This document shows, piece by piece, positions 1 through 5,404 of a stretch of DNA of 8,153 nt. The translations under genes were made by a program, and so were the position numbers. The DNA lies in the NCBI GenBank assembly GCA_027073795.1, contig JALTEW010000217.1, forward strand, positions 1 through 8,153, given 5' to 3'. The first letter of the stretch is position 1. Every line of letters begins with the position of its first letter. Origin of the DNA: a bacterium (GTDB taxonomy: Bacteria > Desulfobacterota > S145-22). The notes under the pieces were generated by a model. It did not search any database. It saw only the letters and a list, made by a program, of their open reading frames with translations, and was not told where the DNA came from.

Positions 1-2
1 TT

Positions 3-713
3 TATGGCGGTCACAAGCCTGGTGAGGAAAGGCTTCCTTATGAAGTAGGGATTGGACCTGGTTGTTCAGGTGAAGCGATCTATGCAGGTATGGAACGTGT
101 TGGCCGAGTCTATAGGAGTTCTTTCAAGAGCCTGAAAAGAAGAATTCATGTAGCTATCCAGGTGAGAAGGAAACAGTTTCGCTTTTATTTGAACGGAAAA
201 AGGTTGGCGGTGATACCGTTTAAGGGAAAGGTTACTTCCATAGGGTTTTTCGTCGACGGGAAATATGCAGAATTGATTACGGATATCAGACTGGCAAAAT
301 ACACCCAAAAAGAGGCAAAACCACTGCCTGAGAAACTGGGTATCTCAGTAAAAAAGACTCATGAGGGGCTCAAATTGACGATTCCTGAAAAGGTTCTCTT
401 CGATTTCAACAAATTTACCTTAAAGCCAGCAGCGAAACAGGCACTTGACGCAGTGGCAGGTGTGATAAAAGGAAATTCGGTTAAAAAAGTCATTGTGACA
501 GGTTACACCGATAATGTTGGCAGCGATGCCTACAACCTCAAGCTTTCGATGCGGAGGGCTCAGTCCGTGGCGGATTACCTGATCTATTGCGCAAAGACTG
601 ATGCCGGAAGGTTCGAGATCGATGGGAAGGGCAAAGCCGACCCCATTGCAGACAATGGCACAGAGTCGGGACGTGCGAAAAACCGCAGAGTTGAGATCCG
701 GCTTTTGAAATGA
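3..713 (+). CDS. OmpA-family C-terminal domain protein, 5'-truncated by the window edge
   Basis: The frame is open from base 3 to the TGA at 711-713 with no in-frame stop. The ATG at 90 is therefore probably internal, and 236 codons of a longer gene are visible. Residues 130-236 of the fragment form an OmpA-like peptidoglycan-binding domain. It starts with VLFDFNKFTLKP, continues with GYTDNVGS (Asp170) and LSMRRAQSVADYL (Arg184/185), and ends in NRRVEIRL (Arg228/229). In this family these Asp and Arg positions bind the diaminopimelate of the peptide stem, so the protein should tether the envelope to the cell wall. Residues 45-100 (HVAIQVRRKQFRFYLNGKRL, then VTSIGFFVDG and ITDIRLAKY) alternate like the strands of a concanavalin/LamG-type sandwich; that fold is my inference. 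The signal peptide, if present, lies outside the window. The next gene starts 48 bases downstream and may be co-transcribed. Confidence 0.9.
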   Translation, partial: YGGHKPGEERLPYEVGIGPGCSGEAIYAGMERVGRVYRSSFKSLKRRIHVAIQVRRKQFRFYLNGKRLAVIPFKGKVTSIGFFVDGKYAELITDIRLAKYTQKEAKPLPEKLGISVKKTHEGLKLTIPEKVLFDFNKFTLKPAAKQALDAVAGVIKGNSVKKVIVTGYTDNVGSDAYNLKLSMRRAQSVADYLIYCAKTDAGRFEIDGKGKADPIADNGTESGRAKNRRVEIRLLK

Positions 714-761
714 CAGCCGGCCTAGCCTGTGGCACCGTCAAAAATGCCAGGGAGGATTGAT

Positions 762-1550
762 ATGAGAAAAATGGTTCTTTTACTGGTTTTAATGTTTCTT
801 CTTCCATTTCCAGCTTTCGCTGGTAGTAATTGCATAAAAACCGCAGAAAAAATATATGTTCTTCAAAACCAGATCGTGAACAAGAGTTTCAGCCAGTTGA
901 AGAAAGGGGCATGGGCCCTTTACAGCACAAAGGGTGGAGAAAAGACAAAAGCTGTCTATTGGGGGAGAGAGGTTTCCCCCAAAACCGGAAAAAATTTTTA
1001 TATGATTGAACTTCAGGGGAAACCCGCGGGGCAAGTCTGGTATAAGCTGACCCCCAAGGACGTGAGATACGGTGGGAAAATTTATCGCTTCTGGACGCTT
1101 GAACCGATGGAGATTTACGCGAAACTGTCGGATGGGATCGTTTATATTTCTAAACAGGAGATTGAATTGTTTATGCAGGTAATCGGAGGCAGATGGAGCA
1201 TCATCTTGAAAGAGGGAACCATTGTTTCCCCACCGGATTGCAGCAACCTTCCGGAGATAACGGTTACCACTCTGGGATTTCCTAATCAGAGAAGGATCAA
1301 GGCAACAGTCATAAAGTTCCCCAAAAACGGGGGGGAGTTATACTGCAGCTCTGAAGTTCCTTTTGGGTTCATAAAAACACATTCCAGCTATGGGGTGGGA
1401 AGTCCCTATCTCGTCGATTTCGGGTTCCATGGCGGGACCCGAAGGATTTCCAAGGAAATGGCTGTTCAGGCGAAGCCTATTCAGATCCCAAACATGCCGG
1501 GGGGTATAAAAATTCACGGGTTAACCATCCAGATCCGTGGCGCAAAGTAG
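762..1550 (+). CDS. Secreted protein of unknown function (262 aa)
   Basis: The start is the ATG at 762, preceded by GGAGG at 751-755 with 6 bases of spacing. An in-frame GTG at 729 would add 11 residues in front of the signal peptide and has no good ribosome-binding site. The N-terminus is a clear Sec signal: MRK, then a hydrophobic run rich in Leu, Val and Met, then PFPAFA with likely signal peptidase I cleavage after Ala20. There is no lipobox, because Cys24 sits in AGSNC. The mature protein, about 242 residues, is predicted soluble and rich in beta strand. It has cysteines at 24, 160 and 195, an SH3-like stretch around 45-110 (KKGAWALYSTKG, GQVWYKLTP, YRFWTLEPM), and a C-terminal half rich in Gly and Pro. 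I do not recognise the family. Its position 48 bases after an OmpA-domain gene suggests a periplasmic or outer-membrane role in the same unit. That it is a real gene is secure; its function is unknown. Confidence 0.85.
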   Translation: MRKMVLLLVLMFLLPFPAFAGSNCIKTAEKIYVLQNQIVNKSFSQLKKGAWALYSTKGGEKTKAVYWGREVSPKTGKNFYMIELQGKPAGQVWYKLTPKDVRYGGKIYRFWTLEPMEIYAKLSDGIVYISKQEIELFMQVIGGRWSIILKEGTIVSPPDCSNLPEITVTTLGFPNQRRIKATVIKFPKNGGELYCSSEVPFGFIKTHSSYGVGSPYLVDFGFHGGTRRISKEMAVQAKPIQIPNMPGGIKIHGLTIQIRGAK

Positions 1551-1590
1551 GCGGGCGGTTTTTGTTCTGTATTCCTTGCCCGTAAAATTT
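1551..1590 (+). terminator. Weak intrinsic terminator candidate after the secreted-protein gene
   Basis: Just after the stop codon, 1551-1558 (GCGGGCGG) can pair with 1576-1583 (TTGCCCGT) through five Watson-Crick and three G-T pairs across a 17-base loop. AAAATTTT follows at 1584-1591. The long loop and short T tract make this a poor terminator, but nothing better lies between this gene and rnc. Confidence 0.25.
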
Positions 1591-1715
1591 TCAGGTCCGC
1601 TTTACCTTAAGGCGACCTCCGCCCTCACACCGCTGAGAGCGGCAAGGACCCTACTAAGGTTTCCCTTGATCTGTCCGAATCTGGGATAAAACAGGTAAAA
1701 ACTGACGGTCGCCAT
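1587..1715 (-). ncRNA. Candidate small RNA or tiny 37-codon gene on the minus strand
   Basis: Read on the minus strand, a putative start near 1714 is followed at once by GGCGACC (1713-1707). This pairs with GGTCGCC (1617-1611) to close a 103-base domain containing hairpins at 1668-1643 and 1642-1630. Just beyond it, AGGTCGC (1618-1612) can instead pair with GC(g)GACCT (1600-1593), and GAAAATTTT follows, a weak terminator-like arrangement. The same DNA encodes an uninterrupted 37-codon frame from the ATG at 1715 to the TAA at 1602. It begins MATVSFYLFYPRFGQ, ends VRAEVALR, and reads like real protein, but it has no Shine-Dalgarno sequence and would be leaderless. I do not recognise an RNA or protein family. 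It could equally be a dispersed repeat. Existence as a transcript is inference. Confidence 0.25.
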
Positions 1716-1721
1716 GCGAGT

Positions 1722-1751
1722 TTTTTAACAGGTGTTATCTCGCATTGTCAA
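1722..1751 (-). promoter_or_regulatory. Putative minus-strand promoter with overlapping inverted repeat
   Basis: On the minus strand, an exact -35 box TTGACA (1751-1746) is followed after 18 bases by TAAAAA (1727-1722), which matches four of six consensus -10 positions. This predicts a start near 1715-1714. The perfect 7-base repeat ATGCGAG/CTCGCAT (1745-1739 and 1720-1714) lies between the -35 box and the start and brackets the -10 box, as an operator could. The weak -10 keeps confidence low. Confidence 0.3.
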
Positions 1752-1794
1752 ATGGTTCATTGGGTCAGGGTAGGGGATCAATGATTTGCATAAT

Positions 1795-1822
1795 GGGACC
1801 GAGCGGTTCAAAAGAACCTCCC
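1795..1822 (+). other. Bulged hairpin upstream of rnc
   Basis: GGGA (1795-1798) and GGTTC (1805-1809) pair with GAACC (1814-1818) and TCCC (1819-1822). This gives nine base pairs with a 6-base bulge and an AAAA loop. No T tract follows, so it is not a terminator. It lies about 95 bases upstream of the predicted rnc start site, so it would be in the rnc leader only if transcription also begins further upstream. Confidence 0.35.
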
Positions 1823-1880
1823 CGTGGCATGGCTAGAGCACCTGAACGTATATAAGCGATTGGTTGCTACGGAAATAACG

Positions 1881-1909
1881 TTGATTTTAATCCCCGCGCT
1901 TTATATGAT
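1881..1909 (+). promoter_or_regulatory. Likely sigma-70-type promoter for rnc
   Basis: TTGATT (1881-1886) and TATGAT (1904-1909) are separated by exactly 17 bases. Four and five of six positions respectively match the housekeeping consensus. Transcription would begin near 1916, giving a leader of about 45 bases before the rnc ATG at 1961. The downstream radical SAM gene would be read from the same promoter. Confidence 0.5.
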
Positions 1910-1960
1910 GATTTCCAATGAAGATGGGCTGGTGGAAAAGCCGGCTTGGAAGGGTGTTTC

Positions 1961-2689
1961 ATGGGAGGAACAAACAATAATAGATTGTATGAATTATGTA
2001 ATGTAATTAACTATAATTTCAGTGATAATACTATTTTGATTCAAGCTATGACACACAGCTCATACAGCTACGAGACCTCAGGAAGTGTCAGTGAAAGCAA
2101 CGAGGTCCTGGAATTTCTGGGGGATGCCGTGCTGAGTCTCTCGGTTGCCTCTTATCTGGTCGATCACTTTCCGGACAGGAACGAGGGAGATTTATCCAAG
2201 ATGCGTGCAGAGCTGGTGAACGAACGCACGCTGGTGCAGATCGCGAAGCGCATCGGTCTGGATAAAAGGTTGATGATTGGCAAAAGCGCGAAGGTCGGTA
2301 ACCGTGAAATTCCCCGCTCTATTCTTGCTGATGGGGTGGAAGCGCTGGTAGGAGCGGTATTTCGCGATGGGGGCTACCAAGCCGCCTCCGATCTTGTTGT
2401 GCGGCTCCTTACCCCATTTTTAATCGATGGGGCTTTCGAAAGGGGGACGGATTACAAGACCCGGCTTCAGGAATATTCTCAGAGGATTTACAAGGTCTTG
2501 CCCGGCTATCGCCTGGAGGGTGCCACGGGACCTGATCACCTGAGGATTTTCGAAAGTTCTGTCTGGATTGGGAATGAAAAAATGGGGGAAGGGAAGGGCA
2601 GGTCTATCAAGACCTCGGAACAGGAAGCGGCCAGGCGCGCCCTTGAAAGGGCGGGGATATTGTCGCGCGATGATCCTGAGGGGGGATAG
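1961..2689 (+). CDS. rnc: Ribonuclease III
   Basis: This is an endoribonuclease that cuts double-stranded RNA and processes rRNA precursors and structured mRNAs. The start is the ATG at 1961, with GGAAGGG at 1948-1954 and 6 bases of spacing. An in-frame TTG at 1946 is less likely. The protein is 242 residues, about the usual length. The signature NEVLEFLGDAVLSL spans 47-60. Expected metal-binding acidic residues are present: Glu48, Glu51 and Asp55, then Asp124 and Glu127 in LADGVEALVGAVFRDGG. The C-terminal double-stranded RNA-binding domain runs from about DYKTRLQEYSQ (164) to ALERAG (232), with the lysine-bearing stretch GKGRSIKTSEQEAA. The protein appears complete and catalytically intact. 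It is followed after 21 bases by a radical SAM gene, very likely in the same operon. Confidence 0.96.
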   Translation: MGGTNNNRLYELCNVINYNFSDNTILIQAMTHSSYSYETSGSVSESNEVLEFLGDAVLSLSVASYLVDHFPDRNEGDLSKMRAELVNERTLVQIAKRIGLDKRLMIGKSAKVGNREIPRSILADGVEALVGAVFRDGGYQAASDLVVRLLTPFLIDGAFERGTDYKTRLQEYSQRIYKVLPGYRLEGATGPDHLRIFESSVWIGNEKMGEGKGRSIKTSEQEAARRALERAGILSRDDPEGG

Positions 2690-2710
2690 ATAACGCTTAA
2701 AGGTGACGTG

Positions 2711-3766
2711 ATGAAGGAAGAAAAGCGCTGGATTTTTCCCGTATTTCTGCCCAACCTGGGGTGTCCCTATCGCTGCACGTTTTGTGACCAGCACGCGGTG
2801 ACGGGTGTGAGGGGAGGCGGGCCCTCTGTCAGGTCGATCGACAGCCTGTTCAACAAGGTCCGTTTTTCCATAAAAAACGGGAATAACGTGCGGCTCATCC
2901 GCCAGATCGCCTTTTACGGCGGTAACTTTTCCGGGCTTGGCCAGGGCGCACAAAAACGCTATCTGGATTGGGCCTCCGAGAAGGTTGAGCAAGGGCTTAT
3001 TCGTTCCATCCGTTTCTCTACCCGCCCGGATGCCTTGCCTGAAGAGGAGATAGCCTTTCTCAAGGATTACCCGGTAGAGACGATTGAAGTTGGCGTTCAG
3101 TCTCTGAATGATGCGGTTTTAAGCGCCGTGCATCGAGGGCACACGGCGGAAGACTGTGAGAGGGCAGTATCGAAAGTTATTTCAAATGGATGGGAAGCTG
3201 GGGTCCAGCTTATGCCGGGTTTGCCCGGAGAAACCCTGAAAGGCTTTTTAGAGGGTATTGAGACGGTGTCCGGTTGGGGGATCCGCTATGCCCGTTTGTA
3301 TCCCGCTGTCGTGCTTAAGGGAACCCGATTGGCGGCGGAGTATTTCTCCGGTGCCTACCGCCCCTTGTCTCTTGAAAAGGCTATAGAATGGTGTGCCAGG
3401 GCCTGTGAAATTTTTGAGACACGCGGCATCCAGGTGATTCGCGTGGGGTTACCCGCCTCGAGAGAGCTCAAGGCTTCTATCATGGCGGGGCCTTACCATG
3501 CCGCATTTGGGTTCCTGGTCCAGTCCTTCAGGTTTCATGAGAGGTTGCGGGCCATGATTCGCAATCTGCCGGAAAAGTCCCCAGCGGTTCAGATTCACCT
3601 TTCGCCCACGGACATGCCACTCCTGATGGGGGACAGGCGCAATGCCTGGAAAGACCTGAAAGCAGATTTTCCAGGCAAGGAATTTGCTTATTATCTTGAT
3701 TCCGGCCTTGCAAAGGGAATGATGAAACTCAAGACAGGACCTGCCACAGTGGAAAACAGGGACTGA
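2711..3766 (+). CDS. Radical SAM protein, Elp3-like (COG1243 type, without an acetyltransferase domain)
   Basis: The ATG at 2711 follows AAAGGTGA (2699-2706). The GTG at 2708 is too close to that site. The 351-residue protein opens with IFPVFLPNLGCPYRCTFCDQ, in which Cys18, Cys22 and Cys25 form the CxxxCxxC site that binds the 4Fe-4S cluster for SAM cleavage. Other radical SAM landmarks are AFYGGNFSG (68-75), FSTRPD (102-107), ETIEVGVQSLND (123-134) and QLMPGLPGE (166-174). The stretch GPYHAAFGFLVQS near 260 is typical of the subgroup that I know from Firmicutes to lie beside rnc. It resembles the catalytic part of Elp3, a tRNA wobble-uridine modifying enzyme, but it ends without a GNAT acetyltransferase domain, so its substrate is uncertain. 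Co-transcription with rnc (21-base gap) points to an RNA substrate; that is inference. Confidence 0.88.
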   Translation: MKEEKRWIFPVFLPNLGCPYRCTFCDQHAVTGVRGGGPSVRSIDSLFNKVRFSIKNGNNVRLIRQIAFYGGNFSGLGQGAQKRYLDWASEKVEQGLIRSIRFSTRPDALPEEEIAFLKDYPVETIEVGVQSLNDAVLSAVHRGHTAEDCERAVSKVISNGWEAGVQLMPGLPGETLKGFLEGIETVSGWGIRYARLYPAVVLKGTRLAAEYFSGAYRPLSLEKAIEWCARACEIFETRGIQVIRVGLPASRELKASIMAGPYHAAFGFLVQSFRFHERLRAMIRNLPEKSPAVQIHLSPTDMPLLMGDRRNAWKDLKADFPGKEFAYYLDSGLAKGMMKLKTGPATVENRD

Positions 3767-3785
3767 AGATATCCGGATAGCGATT

Positions 3786-4313
3786 CTATAGCCTTCTCAG
3801 GATATCCCTCTTCCTGCGTGCCTTTTTGGGGAGTTTTCTGGAAGTTCCTTTTTTAGACACCGTATGGCGAGCATCTTCTTCTGCCTCTTTTTCCAGGCTT
3901 TGGCCTTTGTACAATTCGTAAAGGGCGTTATCGATTTTGGCATCAAAGGTTTCCGAGGTCACGCACACACAATTGGAGGATTTCAGACGATCATGAATCC
4001 CCCGGTCAGAGGTTACTACTACGGTTTCCCGGCCCTTCTGCTTCGCGAGAGACACGATGAAGTCATCCGCCGTCTGTCCCCGGTGAGAGAAAAGAATTTT
4101 TATCCCCATCCGATTTTCCTGCGTGGTTGATAGGTGATAAAAACCTGTGCCGTCAAAAACAACTACAATGGGAAAGTGCCGGATTTTCCGGTATTCAGAA
4201 AGGCGTGCGATCAGGGTCTCGCGACCCTCTTCCATATCCTGGTGGTCGATAGGTGCCAGAATGGGTGAATTACGGATAAGGTTATATCCGTCAATGATCA
4301 GAGTTGGCGGCAT
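3786..4313 (-). CDS. YacP/Rae1-like NYN (PIN-like) domain protein, predicted ribonuclease
   Basis: This 175-residue protein matches the YacP-type NYN family, whose Bacillus member Rae1 cleaves mRNA at the ribosome. The N-terminal strand TLIIDGYNLI carries Asp8 and Asn11. It is followed by VVVFDGTG (Asp54), RGQTADDFI (Asp83, Asp84) and VVVTSDRGI (Asp103), the acidic residues expected to hold metal in PIN-like nucleases. The C-terminal tail from 154 (SKKGTSRKLPKKARRKRD) is very basic, as usual in this family, and should contact RNA. The ATG at 4313 lies 2 bases after the ilvE stop codon (TAA, 4318-4316), with no clear Shine-Dalgarno sequence. Translation is therefore probably coupled to ilvE. 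The gene converges on the radical SAM gene, with only 19 bases between their stop codons. Family assignment is strong; the cleavage target is unknown. Confidence 0.88.
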   Translation of the reverse strand: MPPTLIIDGYNLIRNSPILAPIDHQDMEEGRETLIARLSEYRKIRHFPIVVVFDGTGFYHLSTTQENRMGIKILFSHRGQTADDFIVSLAKQKGRETVVVTSDRGIHDRLKSSNCVCVTSETFDAKIDNALYELYKGQSLEKEAEEDARHTVSKKGTSRKLPKKARRKRDILRRL

Positions 4314-4315
4314 TG

Positions 4316-5251
4316 TTATTCATCGATGTAGGCTCGCCACTGGGCATATTTCCCTTTGCCCCATTCACCTTTTCCCTTAACCACGTCAAAATAGGCTGAT
4401 TGAATGCGCAGCGTGACGTCCCCCGCCGAACCCTTCCCGATGGTTCGGTCATCCACCTCGCGAATCGGGGTTACCTCCGCCGCCGTGCCGGTAAAAAAGG
4501 CCTCATCCGCCGTGTAAAGCTCATCCCGCGTAAAGCGCTGCTCCACCACATTGAGCCCGAGATCGCCCGCGAGGGTCATAATAGAATCGCGCGTAATGCC
4601 TGGAAGTATGGATGTCAAGGGTGGTGTCTTAACGCTGTTGCCTTCCACGATAAAGATATTTTCTCCAGATGCCTCGCACACGTAGCCTTCGGTATCAAGC
4701 AACAGGGCCTCGTCGTAACCGGCGCGCACCACTTCGCGTTTGGCAAGAATTGAATTCACATAATTTCCGCAGATCTTCGCCTTGGTCATGCTAATATTGA
4801 CATGATGACGGGTATAGGAAGATATCTTTACGCGGATACCCTTTTTTAATCCTTCTTCCCCTAGGTAGGCACCCCAAGGCCAGGCTATGATAAAGAGATT
4901 TACAGGATTGTTTTGGGGGTGTACCCCCATAACTCCCTCACCAATGATGGCGATAGGCCGGATATAACCTTCCTTGAGACCGTTGGCGTTCAGTGTGTCC
5001 TTGATTCCCTTCTCTATTTCCTCCACGGAAAATGGAATCTCCATTTCACCGATCTTGGCGGAATTAAGGAGACGGATGGCATGTTCTCTCAATCGAAAGA
5101 TGGCTGAGCGGCCATCCTCGCATTCATAGCATCGAATCCCCTCAAAAACGCCGAGTCCGTAGTGGATGGTATGCGTCAGAATATGGACATTCGCGTCGTC
5201 CCAGGCAATTAACTCGCCATCTTTCCATATTTTTTCCGCCTTTTGTACCAT
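4316..5251 (-). CDS. ilvE: Branched-chain amino acid aminotransferase
   Basis: This is a PLP fold-type IV enzyme that interconverts leucine, isoleucine and valine with their 2-oxo acids using glutamate/2-oxoglutarate. The ATG at 5251 has GGGAGG 5 bases upstream. The 311-residue protein shows HTIHYGLGVFEGIR (27-40), YIRP (96-99), and the PLP lysine Lys159 in TKAKICGNYVNS. It also has EALLLDTEGYVCEASGENIF (181-200, with Glu193), LPGITRDSI (216-224) and EAFFTGTAAEVTPI (250-263). All match class IV aminotransferases of the IlvE branch, and VHPQNNP is typical of bacterial IlvE. The C-terminus is slightly long: GKGEWGKGKY (293-302) looks like a local duplication before the usual YAQW ending. A good promoter lies at 5285-5313. 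The NYN nuclease gene follows after 2 bases. D-amino-acid or aminodeoxychorismate lyase activity is much less likely. Confidence 0.95.
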   Translation of the reverse strand: MVQKAEKIWKDGELIAWDDANVHILTHTIHYGLGVFEGIRCYECEDGRSAIFRLREHAIRLLNSAKIGEMEIPFSVEEIEKGIKDTLNANGLKEGYIRPIAIIGEGVMGVHPQNNPVNLFIIAWPWGAYLGEEGLKKGIRVKISSYTRHHVNISMTKAKICGNYVNSILAKREVVRAGYDEALLLDTEGYVCEASGENIFIVEGNSVKTPPLTSILPGITRDSIMTLAGDLGLNVVEQRFTRDELYTADEAFFTGTAAEVTPIREVDDRTIGKGSAGDVTLRIQSAYFDVVKGKGEWGKGKYAQWRAYIDE

Positions 5252-5284
5252 GACAGCCTCCCTTCGGTTCTTAATGTCACTTTC

Positions 5285-5313
5285 AATATAAACAATTCCC
5301 GGTTGAAATGCAA
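5285..5313 (-). promoter_or_regulatory. Strong sigma-70-type promoter for ilvE
   Basis: On the minus strand, TTGCAT (5313-5308) and TATATT (5290-5285) are separated by 17 bases. The start would be near 5278, giving a leader of about 27 bases before the ilvE ATG. No leader peptide rich in branched-chain codons fits in that space, so classical attenuation is not supported. Confidence 0.6.
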
Positions 5314-5330
5314 TGTTTCTTTCCTATAAA
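5303..5330 (+). promoter_or_regulatory. Possible promoter for the glycine-zipper lipoprotein gene
   Basis: TTGAAA (5303-5308) and TATAAA (5325-5330) are 16 bases apart on the plus strand. The first box overlaps the -35 box of the divergent ilvE promoter by one base and lies within its core. The two promoters could therefore compete for polymerase. The leader would be about 68 bases. Confidence 0.4.
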
Positions 5331-5404
5331 CCCGATCCAAAAATGTGGGAATTTGAATAAATGCACACCCCGGAACGTCTTAAAAACAAAAAAGGGAGTA
5401 AGCC

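Larger units (their letters stand above)
1551..1945. other. Structured intergenic region between the secreted-protein gene and rnc
   Basis: No convincing ordinary gene lies here, but the stretch is unusually rich in exact inverted repeats. From left to right they are: AGGTC(c)GC 1593-1600 with GCGACCT 1612-1618; GGCGACC 1611-1617 with GGTCGCC 1707-1713; CCGCT-GAG-AGCGG 1630-1642; CAAGG 1643-1647 with CCTTG 1664-1668, extended inside by ACC and GGT (1648-1650, 1658-1660) around loop CTACTAA; ATGCGAG 1714-1720 with CTCGCAT 1739-1745; TAACA-GG-TGTTA 1726-1737; and GGGA...GGTTC-AAAA-GAACC-TCCC 1795-1822. A likely rnc promoter sits at 1881-1909. A 37-codon frame and a promoter-like signal lie on the minus strand. 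The density of structure suggests a functional RNA, a mobile repeat, or an RNA-based control region. Confidence 0.6.

Noticed and set aside
90..713. The ATG at 90 as the true start of the OmpA-domain gene
   Set aside because: The frame is open to base 3 and reads as sensible protein upstream (GIGPGCSGEAIYAG). No ribosome-binding site precedes 90 and no signal peptide follows it.
1587..1745. An integron attC site, a cyclic di-GMP riboswitch, or a tRNA-like element
   Set aside because: The paired core motifs of attC, the GEMM riboswitch core and a tRNA acceptor/anticodon layout are all absent. The stems do not match those families.
1946..1960. TTG at 1946 as the rnc start
   Set aside because: The ATG at 1961 has GGAAGGG at ideal spacing. 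Starting at 1946 would put that site inside the coding region.
1824..2006. A 60-codon frame from a GTG, running into the start of rnc
   Set aside because: It has no ribosome-binding site, uses a GTG start, overlaps the likely rnc promoter and the first codons of rnc in another frame, and its sequence resembles no protein I know.
2420..2992. A 190-codon minus-strand frame across rnc and the radical SAM gene
   Set aside because: It is antisense to two genes with intact catalytic motifs and has an unnatural Pro/Arg/His-rich composition.
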